Shown one piece after another: positions 52,457 through 61,612 of a stretch of 64,000 nucleotides of DNA. The translations under genes were made by a program, and so were the position numbers. How positions within the stretch are numbered: position 1 is the first letter of the stretch; every line of letters begins with the position of its first letter. The notes beneath the pieces were generated by a model. That model was not told where the DNA came from. It did no database searches and saw only the letters and a program-made list of their open reading frames with translations. Origin of the DNA: Bradyrhizobium erythrophlei (GTDB lineage: Bacteria > Pseudomonadota > Alphaproteobacteria > Rhizobiales > Xanthobacteraceae). The stretch covers positions 2,294,001 through 2,358,000 of the forward strand of contig NZ_LT670818.1 of assembly GCF_900129505.1 (NCBI RefSeq), given 5' to 3'.

Positions 52457-54282
52457 TTGTCGATCCTTCACACCCTCCGCACAGCAAAAACTCGATATGA
52501 TGTTGCAGCGCTGCTCGGCTACAAGCCGAGCGCTTTGTCCTATATCGTCTTTCAAATTCCAACGGCGGAAAAATACAAGACCTTCGAAATTAAGAAAAAA
52601 GGCGGCGGCAAACGTCGCATCGATGCGCCGATTCCGATGCTCAAGGGACTTCAGAGGCGACTCGCCGACGTTCTGTACGAATGCCTTCGCGAGTTAGAAG
52701 AGCCCGAGAAACGCAAGAACAAGTTGTCACATGCGTTTCGCAAGGACTACTCCATAATCACCAATGCGAAAGCGCATAAGTCGCGCCGTTACGTGTTAAA
52801 TCTCGACTTGCAGAATTTCTTTCCTAGCTTGAACTTTGGGCGCGTCCGCGGCTTCTTTCTCAAGAATAATCAGTTCAAGCTGGCCGAACCTGTAGCGACC
52901 ATTCTCGCACAGATTGCTTGCAATGATGGAGTATTACCCCAGGGAAGCCCATGCTCGCCGATCTTGTCCGAGCTATTGACGCATTTCCTCGATATAAGGC
53001 TGGTCAAATTGGCCGCCAAAAACCAATGTTCCTATACGCGCTATGCTGACGACATCACATTCTCGACCAACCAGAAGGAATTTCCAGTGGCCCTTGCGGT
53101 CGCGGTGGGCGAAGGTTGGATACTAGGTGATGAGGTAAAATCTCGCATCGAGGGTGCTGGATTTACGATAAACGACACAAAAACTCGTATGCAGGTGAGG
53201 GGGAGTCGCCAAACCGTCACCGGCCTCACGGTCAATGAAAAAGTCAATGTACCGCAGCGTTACTGCAAACTTGCACGCGCGATGACGCATTCATTTCTCG
53301 CCACCGGCGCCTACAAGCGCGACGGGGTAGATGACTCTTCTGTTCCGCGCCTGGAGGGCGTCCTTGACCACATCTATCACATTAAGGAACGACAGATAGA
53401 TATTGCGATCGACGCTGAAAAGAACAAGGAAAAGCGGCACAAGCTGCATGCCGACCGGACCAAACATAAGAACGAATATCCCTCGGCGATACGCCTCATC
53501 TACTTCCAACTCGTTTTCTTCAAGCACTTCATCGATCCGTCAAAGCCGCTCATCATTTGCGAAGGACCGACCGACTCAATCTACCTTAAGAGTGCGATTC
53601 GCAAACTGGCGGCACTCCATCCGAAGCTGGCTTCGACTAAAGACGGCAAGCTTTCCCTCGATATTCATTTCTTCAAATATTCAAAGCAATCGAAGGATCT
53701 CCTGCAGCTTCGAGGCGGCTCACCTGACCTCAAATTCTTCCTCGAAGCATGGAGAGACAAGCTTGCTAAGTTCAAACACCGCCCGATGAAGCACCCGGTG
53801 ATTGTGCTGATCGATAATGACGATGGCGCAACTCAGATATTTAAGCTGGCTCAGAGCAAGAAGTTTGGCGTCACCATTGGTCACGCGACGGACTTACCTT
53901 TCTATCATCTTGGCGGCCATCTCTATCTTGTCAAAACGCCGATCAAGGGTCCCGACAATAAGTCCTGCCCCGAGGATTTTTCGACCCGGCCCTGCTGGCA
54001 ACCAAGATCGACGGCAAGACCTTTAATCCCGACAAGGAGCACGACGCGCCTGGCGAGTTCGGAAAGGTCGTCTTTGCAGAGCGTGTCGTGCGGCCGCAGG
54101 CGGGCAGCATCGACTTCTCAGGCTTTGATCCCCTTCTCACTCGCATTGACGCCGTACTCGATGATTACGCCAAACGCAGGGCTACGGGCCCAGCGCCCGC
54201 GCCATCGCCGGCGGTCCCAGCGGTGTCGGCACCGACAAAGAAGAAGCGCGCGAAGGCAGCCGCCGCCGTGGCCACGCCCTAA
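52457..54282 (+). CDS. Retron reverse transcriptase-TOPRIM protein (Ec67-like), frameshifted
   Basis: TTG start at 52457, forced by an in-frame stop at 52448. RT with retron hallmarks: NAxxH (NAKAH, 103-107), NLDLQNFF (D117), YADD (196-199) and VTG (254-256, in TVTGLTVN). A C-terminal TOPRIM domain has LIICEGPTDS (E369) and VLIDNDDG (D453, D455), the fusion of the Ec67 type, where TOPRIM is the effector. After F508 the frame is lost at a run of five T (53977-53981); six T would restore FFDPALLATKIDGKTF and the C-terminus ending KKKRAKAAAAVATP, stop 54282. The unshifted frame ends at 54481 with non-protein-like sequence. Confidence 0.9.
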
Positions 54283-54360
54283 CGTGGGCTGCGCAAGCCA
54301 ATCGATTGATCTAGGACGGAACCGAGCTGGCGGGGGTGCGGCCGGCCGCGTAAATCCGGT

Positions 54361-54708
54361 TCAGGACTCGAGCCGGGAGGCGTCAATGCTTTTCCCGAAC
54401 CTCAACACGGCACTGATGGAATCAAAGATGAAACGCGCCTCCGCCTTTTCCAAAAAAACGTTATCGTGGGCGAGGCTTTGATTTTTGCGGATATGGTTGA
54501 ACTTGTCGAAAAGTCCGATCGAGTTCCTCAAAAGTTGTTGGGTCATCTCCCGCAATTCCCGCTCTTGAATGACACTCTTGACGTATTTTCCAAGCCTGCT
54601 CAGCAGGCCACCTGCGATACTTGAATTCCATAACATTGGATCGGCGAAACTCACCGCGCCCCGGGGCGCGAACGCTCGGTCGAGCTTTCTGGCTATCTCC
54701 GGCTCCAT
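54361..54708 (-). CDS. Small protein resembling the C-terminus of abortive-infection proteins
   Basis: 115 residues. The segment FNHIRKNQSLAHDNVFLEKA and the closing EARFIFDSISAVLRFGKSID resemble the C-terminal helical domain of abortive-infection family proteins. Its start overlaps the end of the serine recombinase gene by 16 bases in another frame, so it may be a 5'-truncated gene cut by insertion of the recombinase module. Resemblance is from memory, not a search. Confidence 0.5.
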   Translation of the reverse strand: MEPEIARKLDRAFAPRGAVSFADPMLWNSSIAGGLLSRLGKYVKSVIQERELREMTQQLLRNSIGLFDKFNHIRKNQSLAHDNVFLEKAEARFIFDSISAVLRFGKSIDASRLES

Positions 54709-56384
54709 AGAACGTCGGACTTACGCGTAAGCATCGCCGTTTTCGCTAACGCGGTTGTCTCCGTATCACCTTCCAGGACCTTTCCGACCAGATCGGGTGA
54801 CAACCATGCGAGATGAATCAGGTTGCTGACATAGTTGTCGGTGATGCCTTCACGTACCGCAATTTCCGCCATCGACCGCGATTTGCCCGTCGTGAGTTGT
54901 TCGAACCAGACCAAGGCGCGTGCGATCGCCTTTACGACAACGGCGTCAGGTGTCTTGCCATTCTGATCGTCGAAAACGAGTTTGCCAGAGCCGCCGCCTG
55001 GGGCGGCAGGAACAGTCGCCTCAAGTGAGATGATGTTGTCTTGGCCGTTGTCCTGGGATGGCTCCGCGAATGTGTCAGTCAACACCGCCAGTAACTGGTC
55101 TCGATTGATTGAGATATTTAGGCTAGTTGGACTGACAGTCACGCGCGCGAGAATATCCGCAACATTCTGCGCCATGGGTGCGGCGGACGTCAGCGAATCC
55201 GCGAACTTGCTTGCGATTTCAAGGCCGCTGCCAATCTCTGCCGGCCGACACCGCGTTTCGCGAAGCAAGGTCGATATCTGGGTTTTATCCGTCAGAAACC
55301 TTTGCAATTTCGCCAGCACGAGCTCGTCGATCATGACTGCGGGTAGCCGGAGCCTTGGTACGCTAGCCGCTGCGACGGAACGCCCATTCCCGTCTGACGT
55401 CACGTAATATCGGTAACGCTTGCCATTTTTGGTCGCGTGGCTGGAGACGAGCCGATTGCCGGCGTCGTCATAAATGAGCCCTGCGAGCAGACTTTTGCTT
55501 TTTGCGTTAGTCCGGGCCCGATTTTCGTGATGGTTGGCCCCAAGCTGGGCCTGGACGGCGTCCCATGTCGCGGCGTCAACCAGGGGCGGATGCTGACCAG
55601 GATACCGCACACCTTTATGCTCAATCTCCCCTATATAAAGAGGGTTCGACAGGATCTTGTAGAGGTGACCGCGCGCAAAGGACAAGCCGCCGACCGCTCG
55701 GCCTCGGGGCGTCGCATATGGCTTGGTCTTGAGATGGAGGCGAACGAGTTCGGTCTGGACCCGCTGGACGTTTTTGAGTTTCAGAAACAGGTCAAAGATC
55801 GTCCGGACGGTCACGGCCTCGGTTTCATTGATGGTGAGGGTCCGGTCCTTGCGGTCATAGCCGATCGGCACCCAGCCTCCCATCCACATGCCCTTCTGCT
55901 TGGATGCGGCGATCTTGTCGCGGATCCGCTCACCCGTGACTTCGCGCTCGAACTGCGCAAAGGACAGAAGGACATTGAGGGTCAGGCGCCCCATCGAGGT
56001 CGTGGTGTTGAATTGCTGGGTGACCGAGACGAACGAGACGCCCGCCGCGTCGAAGATTTCGACGATTTTCGCGAAATCCGCCAATGACCGGGTAAGCCGG
56101 TCCACCTTGTAGACCACGACCACGTCGATCAGGTGGGATTGGATATCGGCCAGCAACCTTTTGAGGGCCGGTCGTTCCGTCGATCCGCCTGAATAGCCGC
56201 CATCGTCATAGAGGGAGGGAAGGGGAGTCCAGCCCTCGTGCCGCTGACTCTTTATATATGCGTCACAGGATTCGCGTTGCGCATGCAGCGAATTGAAGTC
56301 CTGTTCCAGTCCCTCTTCGGAGGATTTCCGGGTGTAGATCGCGCAGCGAAAAACCTTGGTCCGGGGCGGGGCCGGATTACGCAT
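54693..56384 (-). CDS. Large serine recombinase
   Basis: 563 residues. Resolvase catalytic domain with CAIYTRKSSEEGLEQDFNSL (Ser21 as likely nucleophile), VVVVYKVDRLTRSLADFAKI and REVTGERIRDKIAASKQKGM; then a recombinase domain and zinc-ribbon region, and a C-terminal helical part rich in Asp. Integrase of mobile islands. Its start overlaps the DUF2924 gene by eight bases, and DUF3489 lies further upstream, a trio frequent in Bradyrhizobium. Intact by length. Confidence 0.93.
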   Translation of the reverse strand: MRNPAPPRTKVFRCAIYTRKSSEEGLEQDFNSLHAQRESCDAYIKSQRHEGWTPLPSLYDDGGYSGGSTERPALKRLLADIQSHLIDVVVVYKVDRLTRSLADFAKIVEIFDAAGVSFVSVTQQFNTTTSMGRLTLNVLLSFAQFEREVTGERIRDKIAASKQKGMWMGGWVPIGYDRKDRTLTINETEAVTVRTIFDLFLKLKNVQRVQTELVRLHLKTKPYATPRGRAVGGLSFARGHLYKILSNPLYIGEIEHKGVRYPGQHPPLVDAATWDAVQAQLGANHHENRARTNAKSKSLLAGLIYDDAGNRLVSSHATKNGKRYRYYVTSDGNGRSVAAASVPRLRLPAVMIDELVLAKLQRFLTDKTQISTLLRETRCRPAEIGSGLEIASKFADSLTSAAPMAQNVADILARVTVSPTSLNISINRDQLLAVLTDTFAEPSQDNGQDNIISLEATVPAAPGGGSGKLVFDDQNGKTPDAVVVKAIARALVWFEQLTTGKSRSMAEIAVREGITDNYVSNLIHLAWLSPDLVGKVLEGDTETTALAKTAMLTRKSDVLWSRR

Positions 56385-56940
56385 TTCGCCCGCTCCTCGT
56401 AGACTTCACTTTTGAAACAGGCTCAGTGCTGACGTCAAGAGTTGCAGGCAAGTTAGTTCGCCGCGGCCCCGACGCGTTCTTGTTCCCAGATGGCGCCCGC
56501 TTGATGCCAAAGAAAGCAAACCCGTTCCAGTTGGTACCGGTAATGGCATTGGCGACGGCGGAGAGTGACTTGTAGGTCCGACCGTTCCACTGGAATCCCT
56601 CCGCCAATGCTGTGACGGTATGGGTGGTGCCCTGCCATTGCCGGATCATTTGCGTGCCGGGTTTAATGCGGCTGCTGCCTAGCATGGCGTTCGCGTCACC
56701 ATTTCGAACGGCGTTGGCGATTTCCCGCAGCCGACGCTTTGTTGCGACCGATAGTCCACCATAGACCTCGACCTGCATTTGATACGCCACCGCCCGCGCC
56801 AAAAAATTTCGGCGCAATGATTTGGGCGCGGGATGGCCAAACAGCGCCTTCCATCGGTTCCGGAGTTCGAGAAGGCTGAGATCGCGCAAACGCCCGATCT
56901 CAGCCTCAAGAGCTGCATCTTCGATCGTGCCACGTGGCAT
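56377..56940 (-). CDS. DUF2924-domain protein, recombinase companion
   Basis: 187 residues from ATG 56940 (MPRGTIEDAALEAEIGRLRD). Contains LLELRNRWKALFGHPAPKSL, RRNFLARAVAYQMQVEVYGG and later GFQWNGRTYKSLSAVANAIT, GTNWNGFAFFGIKR, typical of DUF2924. Such proteins accompany serine recombinases and are thought to bind DNA. Overlaps the recombinase start and begins only four bases after the DUF3489 stop, so the three are coupled. Confidence 0.88.
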   Translation of the reverse strand: MPRGTIEDAALEAEIGRLRDLSLLELRNRWKALFGHPAPKSLRRNFLARAVAYQMQVEVYGGLSVATKRRLREIANAVRNGDANAMLGSSRIKPGTQMIRQWQGTTHTVTALAEGFQWNGRTYKSLSAVANAITGTNWNGFAFFGIKRAPSGNKNASGPRRTNLPATLDVSTEPVSKVKSTRSGRNA

Positions 56941-56944
56941 TCGA

Positions 56945-57601
56945 TCAAGCCTTTCGCGCCGCCGAGGTCTTCTTACTCTTTGCGGCTTTGGCCGTGCCGA
57001 TCCGGTAGTTTCTGACACCGTCGATCTTCTCGGAGAGGAGGGCGAGTTTCAGCTTTTTGCGCACGGTGCCGGCGAGAAATCCGCGTACCGAGTGCTTCTG
57101 CCATTGCGTCTCCTTGACCAGGACATCCAACGTCGCGCCTTCCGGGCGCTGTAGGAGGGCGACGATCTTGTCCTGTTTGGAGTTTGGTTTGGCTCGATCG
57201 GGCGATGGCTTGGTTGTCCTCGTGGAAACGGCAGCGGTCTTCTCTGCCCTCGATCGCTTGGCGCGGCCTGGCCGCTCGTTCGACTTGGGTTGCGTGGATA
57301 CATCTGGGCCTGCGACTTCATTGGGATCAGCCGCGGCATTATCGTCCGGCGCCTTGGCCAGCTCGATCGCTCTAAGGCCGGCCTTCGTAATCCGCAACGA
57401 ATAAGGCCTGTTATCGTCGTCGCGCCGCCATATCGGCATGTCGTGCTTGGCGCGAAGCTCTTGCAGAAGCTTTTCGTTCAAGAGCCTGTCGACCACCTTC
57501 TTTGCGGCGTTGCCTTTGAGATTTGCAGGTAGAAGGGCTGCATGGTCGGCTCGTTGCGAAGCCGAAGACAGAATCAGTAGTTGAGTATCGGAGAGCTTCA
57601 T
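56945..57601 (-). CDS. DUF3489-domain protein
   Basis: 218 residues from ATG 57601, with a textbook AAGGAGGATTTT ribosome site. N-terminal LSDTQLLILSSASQRADHAA and a winged-helix region KVVDRLLNEKLLQELRAK, a basic linker (residues 95-150), then the DUF3489 C-terminus QDKIVALLQRPEGATLDVLV, KETQWQKHSVRGFLAGTVRK. Upstream member of the recombinase operon; probably DNA-binding. Confidence 0.88.
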   Translation of the reverse strand: MKLSDTQLLILSSASQRADHAALLPANLKGNAAKKVVDRLLNEKLLQELRAKHDMPIWRRDDDNRPYSLRITKAGLRAIELAKAPDDNAAADPNEVAGPDVSTQPKSNERPGRAKRSRAEKTAAVSTRTTKPSPDRAKPNSKQDKIVALLQRPEGATLDVLVKETQWQKHSVRGFLAGTVRKKLKLALLSEKIDGVRNYRIGTAKAAKSKKTSAARKA

Positions 57602-57702
57602 AAAATCCTCCTTCAAGGTCGTGCGGCATCATCGCCGCCACGACCGCAACCCCGCGGAAGACGCAAGCGCCGGCGGGGAGGAGGCTTAAAGAAAAATGAC
57701 CC

Positions 57703-57927
57703 TCAACTTTGTCGACTGATCCGGTTGATGAGGCTCGCGGCATTCAGCAGCGTGGTTGCCTCGTACAGAAGTTGCTCCATGTCGAGTGCGACTTCGAGGC
57801 CCTTCTCGTGAAAGCCAGCCCCAGCGCAGGCGTCTGCTGCGCGTCCTATTCCCGCGGCCTTGTCGAGCCGGCTGCGAATTTCGGTTAGGTAAGCTCTAAT
57901 TGTCGTTTCGACTAAATGTGCGTCCAT
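57703..57927 (-). CDS. Small hypothetical protein
   Basis: 74 residues from ATG 57927, which has an AAGGAG ribosome site. Mostly helical: DAHLVETTIRAYLTEIRSRL, EKGLEVALDMEQLLYEATTL, LNAASLINRISRQS. About 100 bases before the DUF3489 start on the same strand. Probably the first gene of the recombinase operon. Function unknown. Confidence 0.7.
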   Translation of the reverse strand: MDAHLVETTIRAYLTEIRSRLDKAAGIGRAADACAGAGFHEKGLEVALDMEQLLYEATTLLNAASLINRISRQS

Positions 57928-58082
57928 GGCGGATAACTCCTTGTTGCCACCACACACGCTTCCCGTGCCGGCGAAGTCGAGCGAAACCAAAGCAATCTTG
58001 TTGCTCATTTCAAGCGATACCAGGCATCTTAGGATCCGAATCGAGAATATCCTCATTAAAGCGAGGAAGACCTCAAAGGAGC

Positions 58083-58333
58083 ATGCGCATCGGAATGTTG
58101 CCAAGCAAATTTCCCGTGTTACAACCCGTTCCAAAGCAGGAGTGGAAGTTGCCTAAAAAATCCAAAAAGAAAATCGTACGCGGGAATATTCGAAAGCCGA
58201 TGTCAGAGAGCTTCGGGCTCATTCCAAAGCGAGAACACCCGTCGACAAGATCGCAAAGTTGACCAAGCGGACCGTGGGCTCTTTACGCCAGAAGGCGCTC
58301 AAACTTGGCATTGGCCTTGGTCACCAGCGCTGA
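58083..58333 (+). pseudogene. Small basic DNA-binding-type protein with a frameshift
   Basis: An ATG at 58083 with AAGGAGC before it gives a basic peptide ending LPKKSKKKIVRG; after a one-base deletion near 58180 the other frame reads EYSKADVRELRAHSKARTPV, DKIAKLTKRTVGSLRQKALK, LGIGLGHQR to the stop at 58333. Joined, these make a small basic protein of a type often seen in rhizobia (SPxxKIAKxxKRTxGSLRQKA), probably helix-turn-helix. Only the frame break makes it a pseudogene. Confidence 0.65.
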
Positions 58334-58965
58334 CTAAGAGGCGATCACTCACCCAATGCGCAGCCCGCAGCAGCGCGGTCACCGATTGGACGCGGTGCGG
58401 ATCGGCCTCGAGACCGGATCGACGTCCACGTGATTAAGGACAGAACTCAACCGAGTTCGCCCACCACCCTCCGTAGCGAGCATGCAAGTGGGGTGCCGCG
58501 TCTTGACACGTGGTTTGTTTTCCCAAGCTGACGGTAAGAGAACTCAACCCTCTCAAGGTAAGGGTCGAGCGCAGATAATTTGTTGAACTCAAGAGAGGTC
58601 TGCCGTTTGAAATTGTATGGGGGAGCCAAGGGGGAGCGGCAGAGTGTTGTGCCGATCCCAAGTAGGGGCAGGCTTCGCGGTCCGTTAATGACCACCCACG
58701 TCGGGCATGGGGCCTTCCCGCGAAAGTGCTGGAGGACAACAGCTCGATGCCGTAAAAGCTGCAATTCGACAAATTGACGAGTTCGCGGACTTCCCGTTTT
58801 CGATTGACGCCAAGCCAACGAATGGTGGCCCAAAGAACTACATGCGCGACCTCTGGCTTGGACAGAAGCCTTCTCGGCAAAGGCGGGCCAATTCCCGAGG
58901 CGCAATCCGCCGGCTACAGGAGGGTTGACATCCAAAGCTTGGATAATATTTCCGCCGAGCAGCAC
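58334..58965. other. Stretch without a convincing gene
   Basis: About 630 bases. Open frames exist on both strands, but none has clear protein character. One plus-strand piece (IDEFADFPFSIDAKPTNGGP, near 58780) may be a fragment of a lost gene; I cannot name it. Confidence 0.4.
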
Positions 58966-59178
58966 TTAGGCGGCAATAGCGATCTCCAATTGCGCGCCGG
59001 TAGGCTGTGCTGAGCCCCCAAAGTAGGACTCCAACTCCGCCAATGCGCGATACTCCCAATCCTTGGCCTGCCCAAGCAAGGACCAGCTTTGGCCAGGTCG
59101 GAGGGCTGCGGTTTGCCGGTATAGCGACGCGATGGTGCGAAATCGACGTACGTTCTCTAGAACTGCTTCCCTGCTCAT
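58966..59178 (-). CDS. Small hypothetical protein, family member 2
   Basis: 70 residues. MSREAVLENVRRFRTIASLY, RQTAALRPGQSWSLLGQAKD, WEYRALAELESYF shares the pattern of the 44521 product (ENVR, SLxRQ, SWxxL, WExxA). Short upstream region without the 21-base motif seen near the other two. Function unknown. Confidence 0.6.
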   Translation of the reverse strand: MSREAVLENVRRFRTIASLYRQTAALRPGQSWSLLGQAKDWEYRALAELESYFGGSAQPTGAQLEIAIAA

Positions 59179-59701
59179 GATCTGCGCTCCACTTCACCCC
59201 TTTGACTGAGGAGAATGTGCGCAAGAACGATTTTCGATTCGTTACTGGTATTTACGCGATCGGTTGAATGGTTTGCAAACGGTTGCGAATCTGAGGACCC
59301 AAACTGCGCGGGCAATTTGCGGACGGCCTCTGATCAACCGGCTGGCGAGATCATCCGAAAAACCAATTAACGAGTGTGGCGAATCGGCGGGTTGCCGCGC
59401 GGCGGAGCTTAATAAAACAAAGGGAGCCGCCGAGGCGGCTCTCAGTAGCAGATGGCTGTGTCAGGGTCAGCCGCCAACTCGTCCGTTCTGCGCGGTCGTA
59501 GTCGGACATAGCTATTGCGATTCGATGCGACTTGCCTGTCACATGCATTGATTTCCAGAAGTTTAAGCCGTGCCTATCTGGCGGTTCGCTCGCTACCGCC
59601 CTGGCAATGTCAATCAGGCGGATGCATGGCTCGGGAACTCAATAGAGTCCGTCTAACCAGGCCGGATCTCCGTGGAACCTATTTAAGAATCGTTTTGCCA
59701 T
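59179..59701. other. Intergenic region
   Basis: About 520 bases. Short open frames only. Contains a perfect inverted repeat GAGCCGCC (near 59426) and GGCGGCTC (59434), which with the tailing sequence may be a terminator-like hairpin. Nothing else recognised. Confidence 0.35.
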
Positions 59702-59722
59702 ATAATCATAATGACTCTGACG
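59702..59722 (+). promoter_or_regulatory. Shared upstream motif, copy 2
   Basis: Identical over 21 bases to the motif at 44761-44781 (minus strand), ending 39 bases before the start at 59762. Carries an ATG (59711) in frame with the gene downstream, so a longer start is possible, but the strong GGAGGG ribosome site favours 59762. Confidence 0.5.
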
Positions 59723-59761
59723 CAAACAGAAGAAATAGACTGGCGGCAGGAGGGTCCTGGG

Positions 59762-59965
59762 ATGAGTGACAATGATTGCTCGGCGATGGAATTGTACTGT
59801 CTGGAGCGGGCGAGGTTAGAGCCTTCGAATCGAGGAAAATGGATTTGGCAAGCGGAGCGCTGGCACGAGCTTGCACGCGCTCAAACTTCCTGGCGCCTCC
59901 AGAAGAGGCCACTTCAGCAGTCGATGCACACCGAGCCGATGGCAACGCAACGCCAACAAGGCTAA
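59762..59965 (+). CDS. Small hypothetical protein, family member 3
   Basis: 67 residues from ATG 59762, ribosome site CAGGAGGG. MSDNDCSAMELYCLERARLE, then WIWQAERWHELARAQTSWRL. It is a more distant member: the QAERWHELARA part aligns with EAQKWEHLAEA and QAKDWEYRALA of the other two. Function unknown. Confidence 0.5.
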   Translation: MSDNDCSAMELYCLERARLEPSNRGKWIWQAERWHELARAQTSWRLQKRPLQQSMHTEPMATQRQQG

Positions 59966-60014
59966 GCCTTCCGAAGGTTAGTTTGCGTGATGAATGTTAG
60001 CGAGTTGAAGAACG

Positions 60015-60521
60015 ATGGGCTCGCGGCCCCTTCGATGTCATTTTAACGGAACGGCTCAGTTGTCTAGTTGGCCAAAATCTGAACTCGGAGAGCAGCGGAG
60101 AAAGATCCGGCGTGATCGCAAACATCTGGAGGCCAGATCACGACGATTTCTGAAGACATATTTGAACGCCGACGAAGCCCAAAAACCGCATTTCTATGAA
60201 GTATTGCAAGAGGCTTCTCAGCAATGCCACCCAACGCAATCGGGCTTGCCGTCGCCAGACTTGGAGGATGCCGACATCGCCGAAGCTACTTCCAATGCTG
60301 CGATGAAAGTGGTGTTAGAAAGAGGTATTCTTAAGAAAGGTGACCGCACTGCCGATTTCGTAACCGATGCCTACGCTACTGTTGGTGTCGCGTATCACAG
60401 AGCAGCAGGGGTCTACGTGCTTGATAAAGACATGCAGGAGTTGGGGACTGCGGCCGTTCACCTTCTCACAATAGCAACGTCATATATGACGCGGCACCAT
60501 GACGGCTCTGAGCTGCGTTAA
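60015..60521 (+). CDS. Hypothetical protein
   Basis: 168 residues. Basic N-terminal 45 residues (GEQRRKIRRDRKHLEARSRR), then a helical domain with EATSNAAMKVVLERGILKKG, DRTADFVTDAYATVGVAYHR, LGTAAVHLLTIATSYMTRHH. No known family recognised. The start could be later. Island-type base composition. Confidence 0.55.
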   Translation: MGSRPLRCHFNGTAQLSSWPKSELGEQRRKIRRDRKHLEARSRRFLKTYLNADEAQKPHFYEVLQEASQQCHPTQSGLPSPDLEDADIAEATSNAAMKVVLERGILKKGDRTADFVTDAYATVGVAYHRAAGVYVLDKDMQELGTAAVHLLTIATSYMTRHHDGSELR

Positions 60522-60634
60522 CCGTACGACAAACAACTTTTCCAGTTCCTCCATCTTTTCCGAGCCTGCCCTTTAACAGCCTGAATCCGTCCCGAGCTTA
60601 CGACGACCGAGTTGCTCGGCTTGAGGGATTAGCC

Positions 60635-61123
60635 ATGAGGATAGTGGGGCTCCCAATTGTCTGTCTGATCCTCCTAGGGGCAATAGCGATTAAGGCTGGG
60701 ACGGCGGCGTCGCGTCCTCCGGCCATCGAACCCTTACCGAATCGAACGACCGTTGGCTCAGCCGTCCCGCAGGACACCCTAACGAAGGCGGACAAGCTCG
60801 AAATCTCCTATGTGCGCAAGGCGGTCCCGGTTGACCCGGTCACACAGTTTGCGAAAGCAACCCCCGAACCCTCATTGCCGTTGCCCACAACGGTCCCGAA
60901 GGTTACTGGCCGTCATTGGCATGACCCGCATTCGATGAAGGTCGAAAAGGGCGCACAGGACCGACGCATCAAGAGCTCGCAATCAAAGAAGGGGCAAGAA
61001 TCACAGAAGAGCAAGAATGTCGAACCTCCGAAGGCAATCGTCGACCTCAGGCCATGTCGGCGCCCCGAGGGCCTTGCGGGGTTGTTGAGGGCACTGAACC
61101 TCTCACCAGGATGCGACACGTAG
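60635..61123 (+). CDS. Hypothetical exported protein of rhizobial type
   Basis: 162 residues. Signal segment MRIVGLPIVCLILLGAIAIK followed by AGTAAS, then a disordered, Pro/Lys/Ser-rich body with TGRHWHDPHSMKVEK, ending VVDLRPCRR-like (here IVDLRPCRRPEGLAGLLRAL then NLSPGCDT). The HWHDP and PCRRPEG...LSPGCDT pattern recurs in Bradyrhizobium small secreted proteins (family impression). Convergent with the gene at 61142. Confidence 0.65.
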   Translation: MRIVGLPIVCLILLGAIAIKAGTAASRPPAIEPLPNRTTVGSAVPQDTLTKADKLEISYVRKAVPVDPVTQFAKATPEPSLPLPTTVPKVTGRHWHDPHSMKVEKGAQDRRIKSSQSKKGQESQKSKNVEPPKAIVDLRPCRRPEGLAGLLRALNLSPGCDT

Positions 61124-61141
61124 TTTCGCACGACGGCGAGG

Positions 61142-61612
61142 TCAACGCAGGTTGAATAGGTTTCTCACTAGCTGTCCAGAAATGATCTCCGCGAAGGATA
61201 ACCTGGTTGACGATACAGCTGTCGTCGAGCCGCCGCGAGCGACCGCAGGGGTGTTCGATAGCGTCGGTCGGTAGTTATCAACTCTGGCCCCCCGCCGTTC
61301 AACTGCCTTCGGCAGCTTTTTGGCTGAGTCGACCACTGTCGGAAATGGGTCCACAGAAGCGTACGATTGCAGCGACGATGGACTGCCTGCACCTTCGCTT
61401 TTGAATGGCGGCGGTGGCGGAACTACCGTCGGCTGACTGGTGTCAATGACCACTCGCTCGGGTGGCTGCTGAATTGAGGCTATCCGAATAACCGGCTTAT
61501 CGATTGCCTCATGCCCTGGCTCTCGCGTGGGTTCGGGAAGGAACCAATTTGCCACGAACAGTAGCGCAAGAAGCGATGTGCCAACCCAGACTACGTATCG
61601 TACGATAGGCAT
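61142..61612 (-). CDS. Hypothetical single-span membrane protein
   Basis: 156 residues from ATG 61612. One membrane helix (YVVWVGTSLLALLFVANWFL), then a Pro/Ser/Thr-rich periplasmic part, ending SFAEIISGQLVRNLFNLR. Of the small membrane-anchored type frequent beside accessory genes in Bradyrhizobium. Function unknown. Ribosome site GAGAG. Confidence 0.6.
   Translation of the reverse strand: MPIVRYVVWVGTSLLALLFVANWFLPEPTREPGHEAIDKPVIRIASIQQPPERVVIDTSQPTVVPPPPPFKSEGAGSPSSLQSYASVDPFPTVVDSAKKLPKAVERRGARVDNYRPTLSNTPAVARGGSTTAVSSTRLSFAEIISGQLVRNLFNLR

Noticed and set aside
58434..58965. Open frames on the minus strand of about 150-170 codons
   Set aside because: No recognisable domain or ribosome site.
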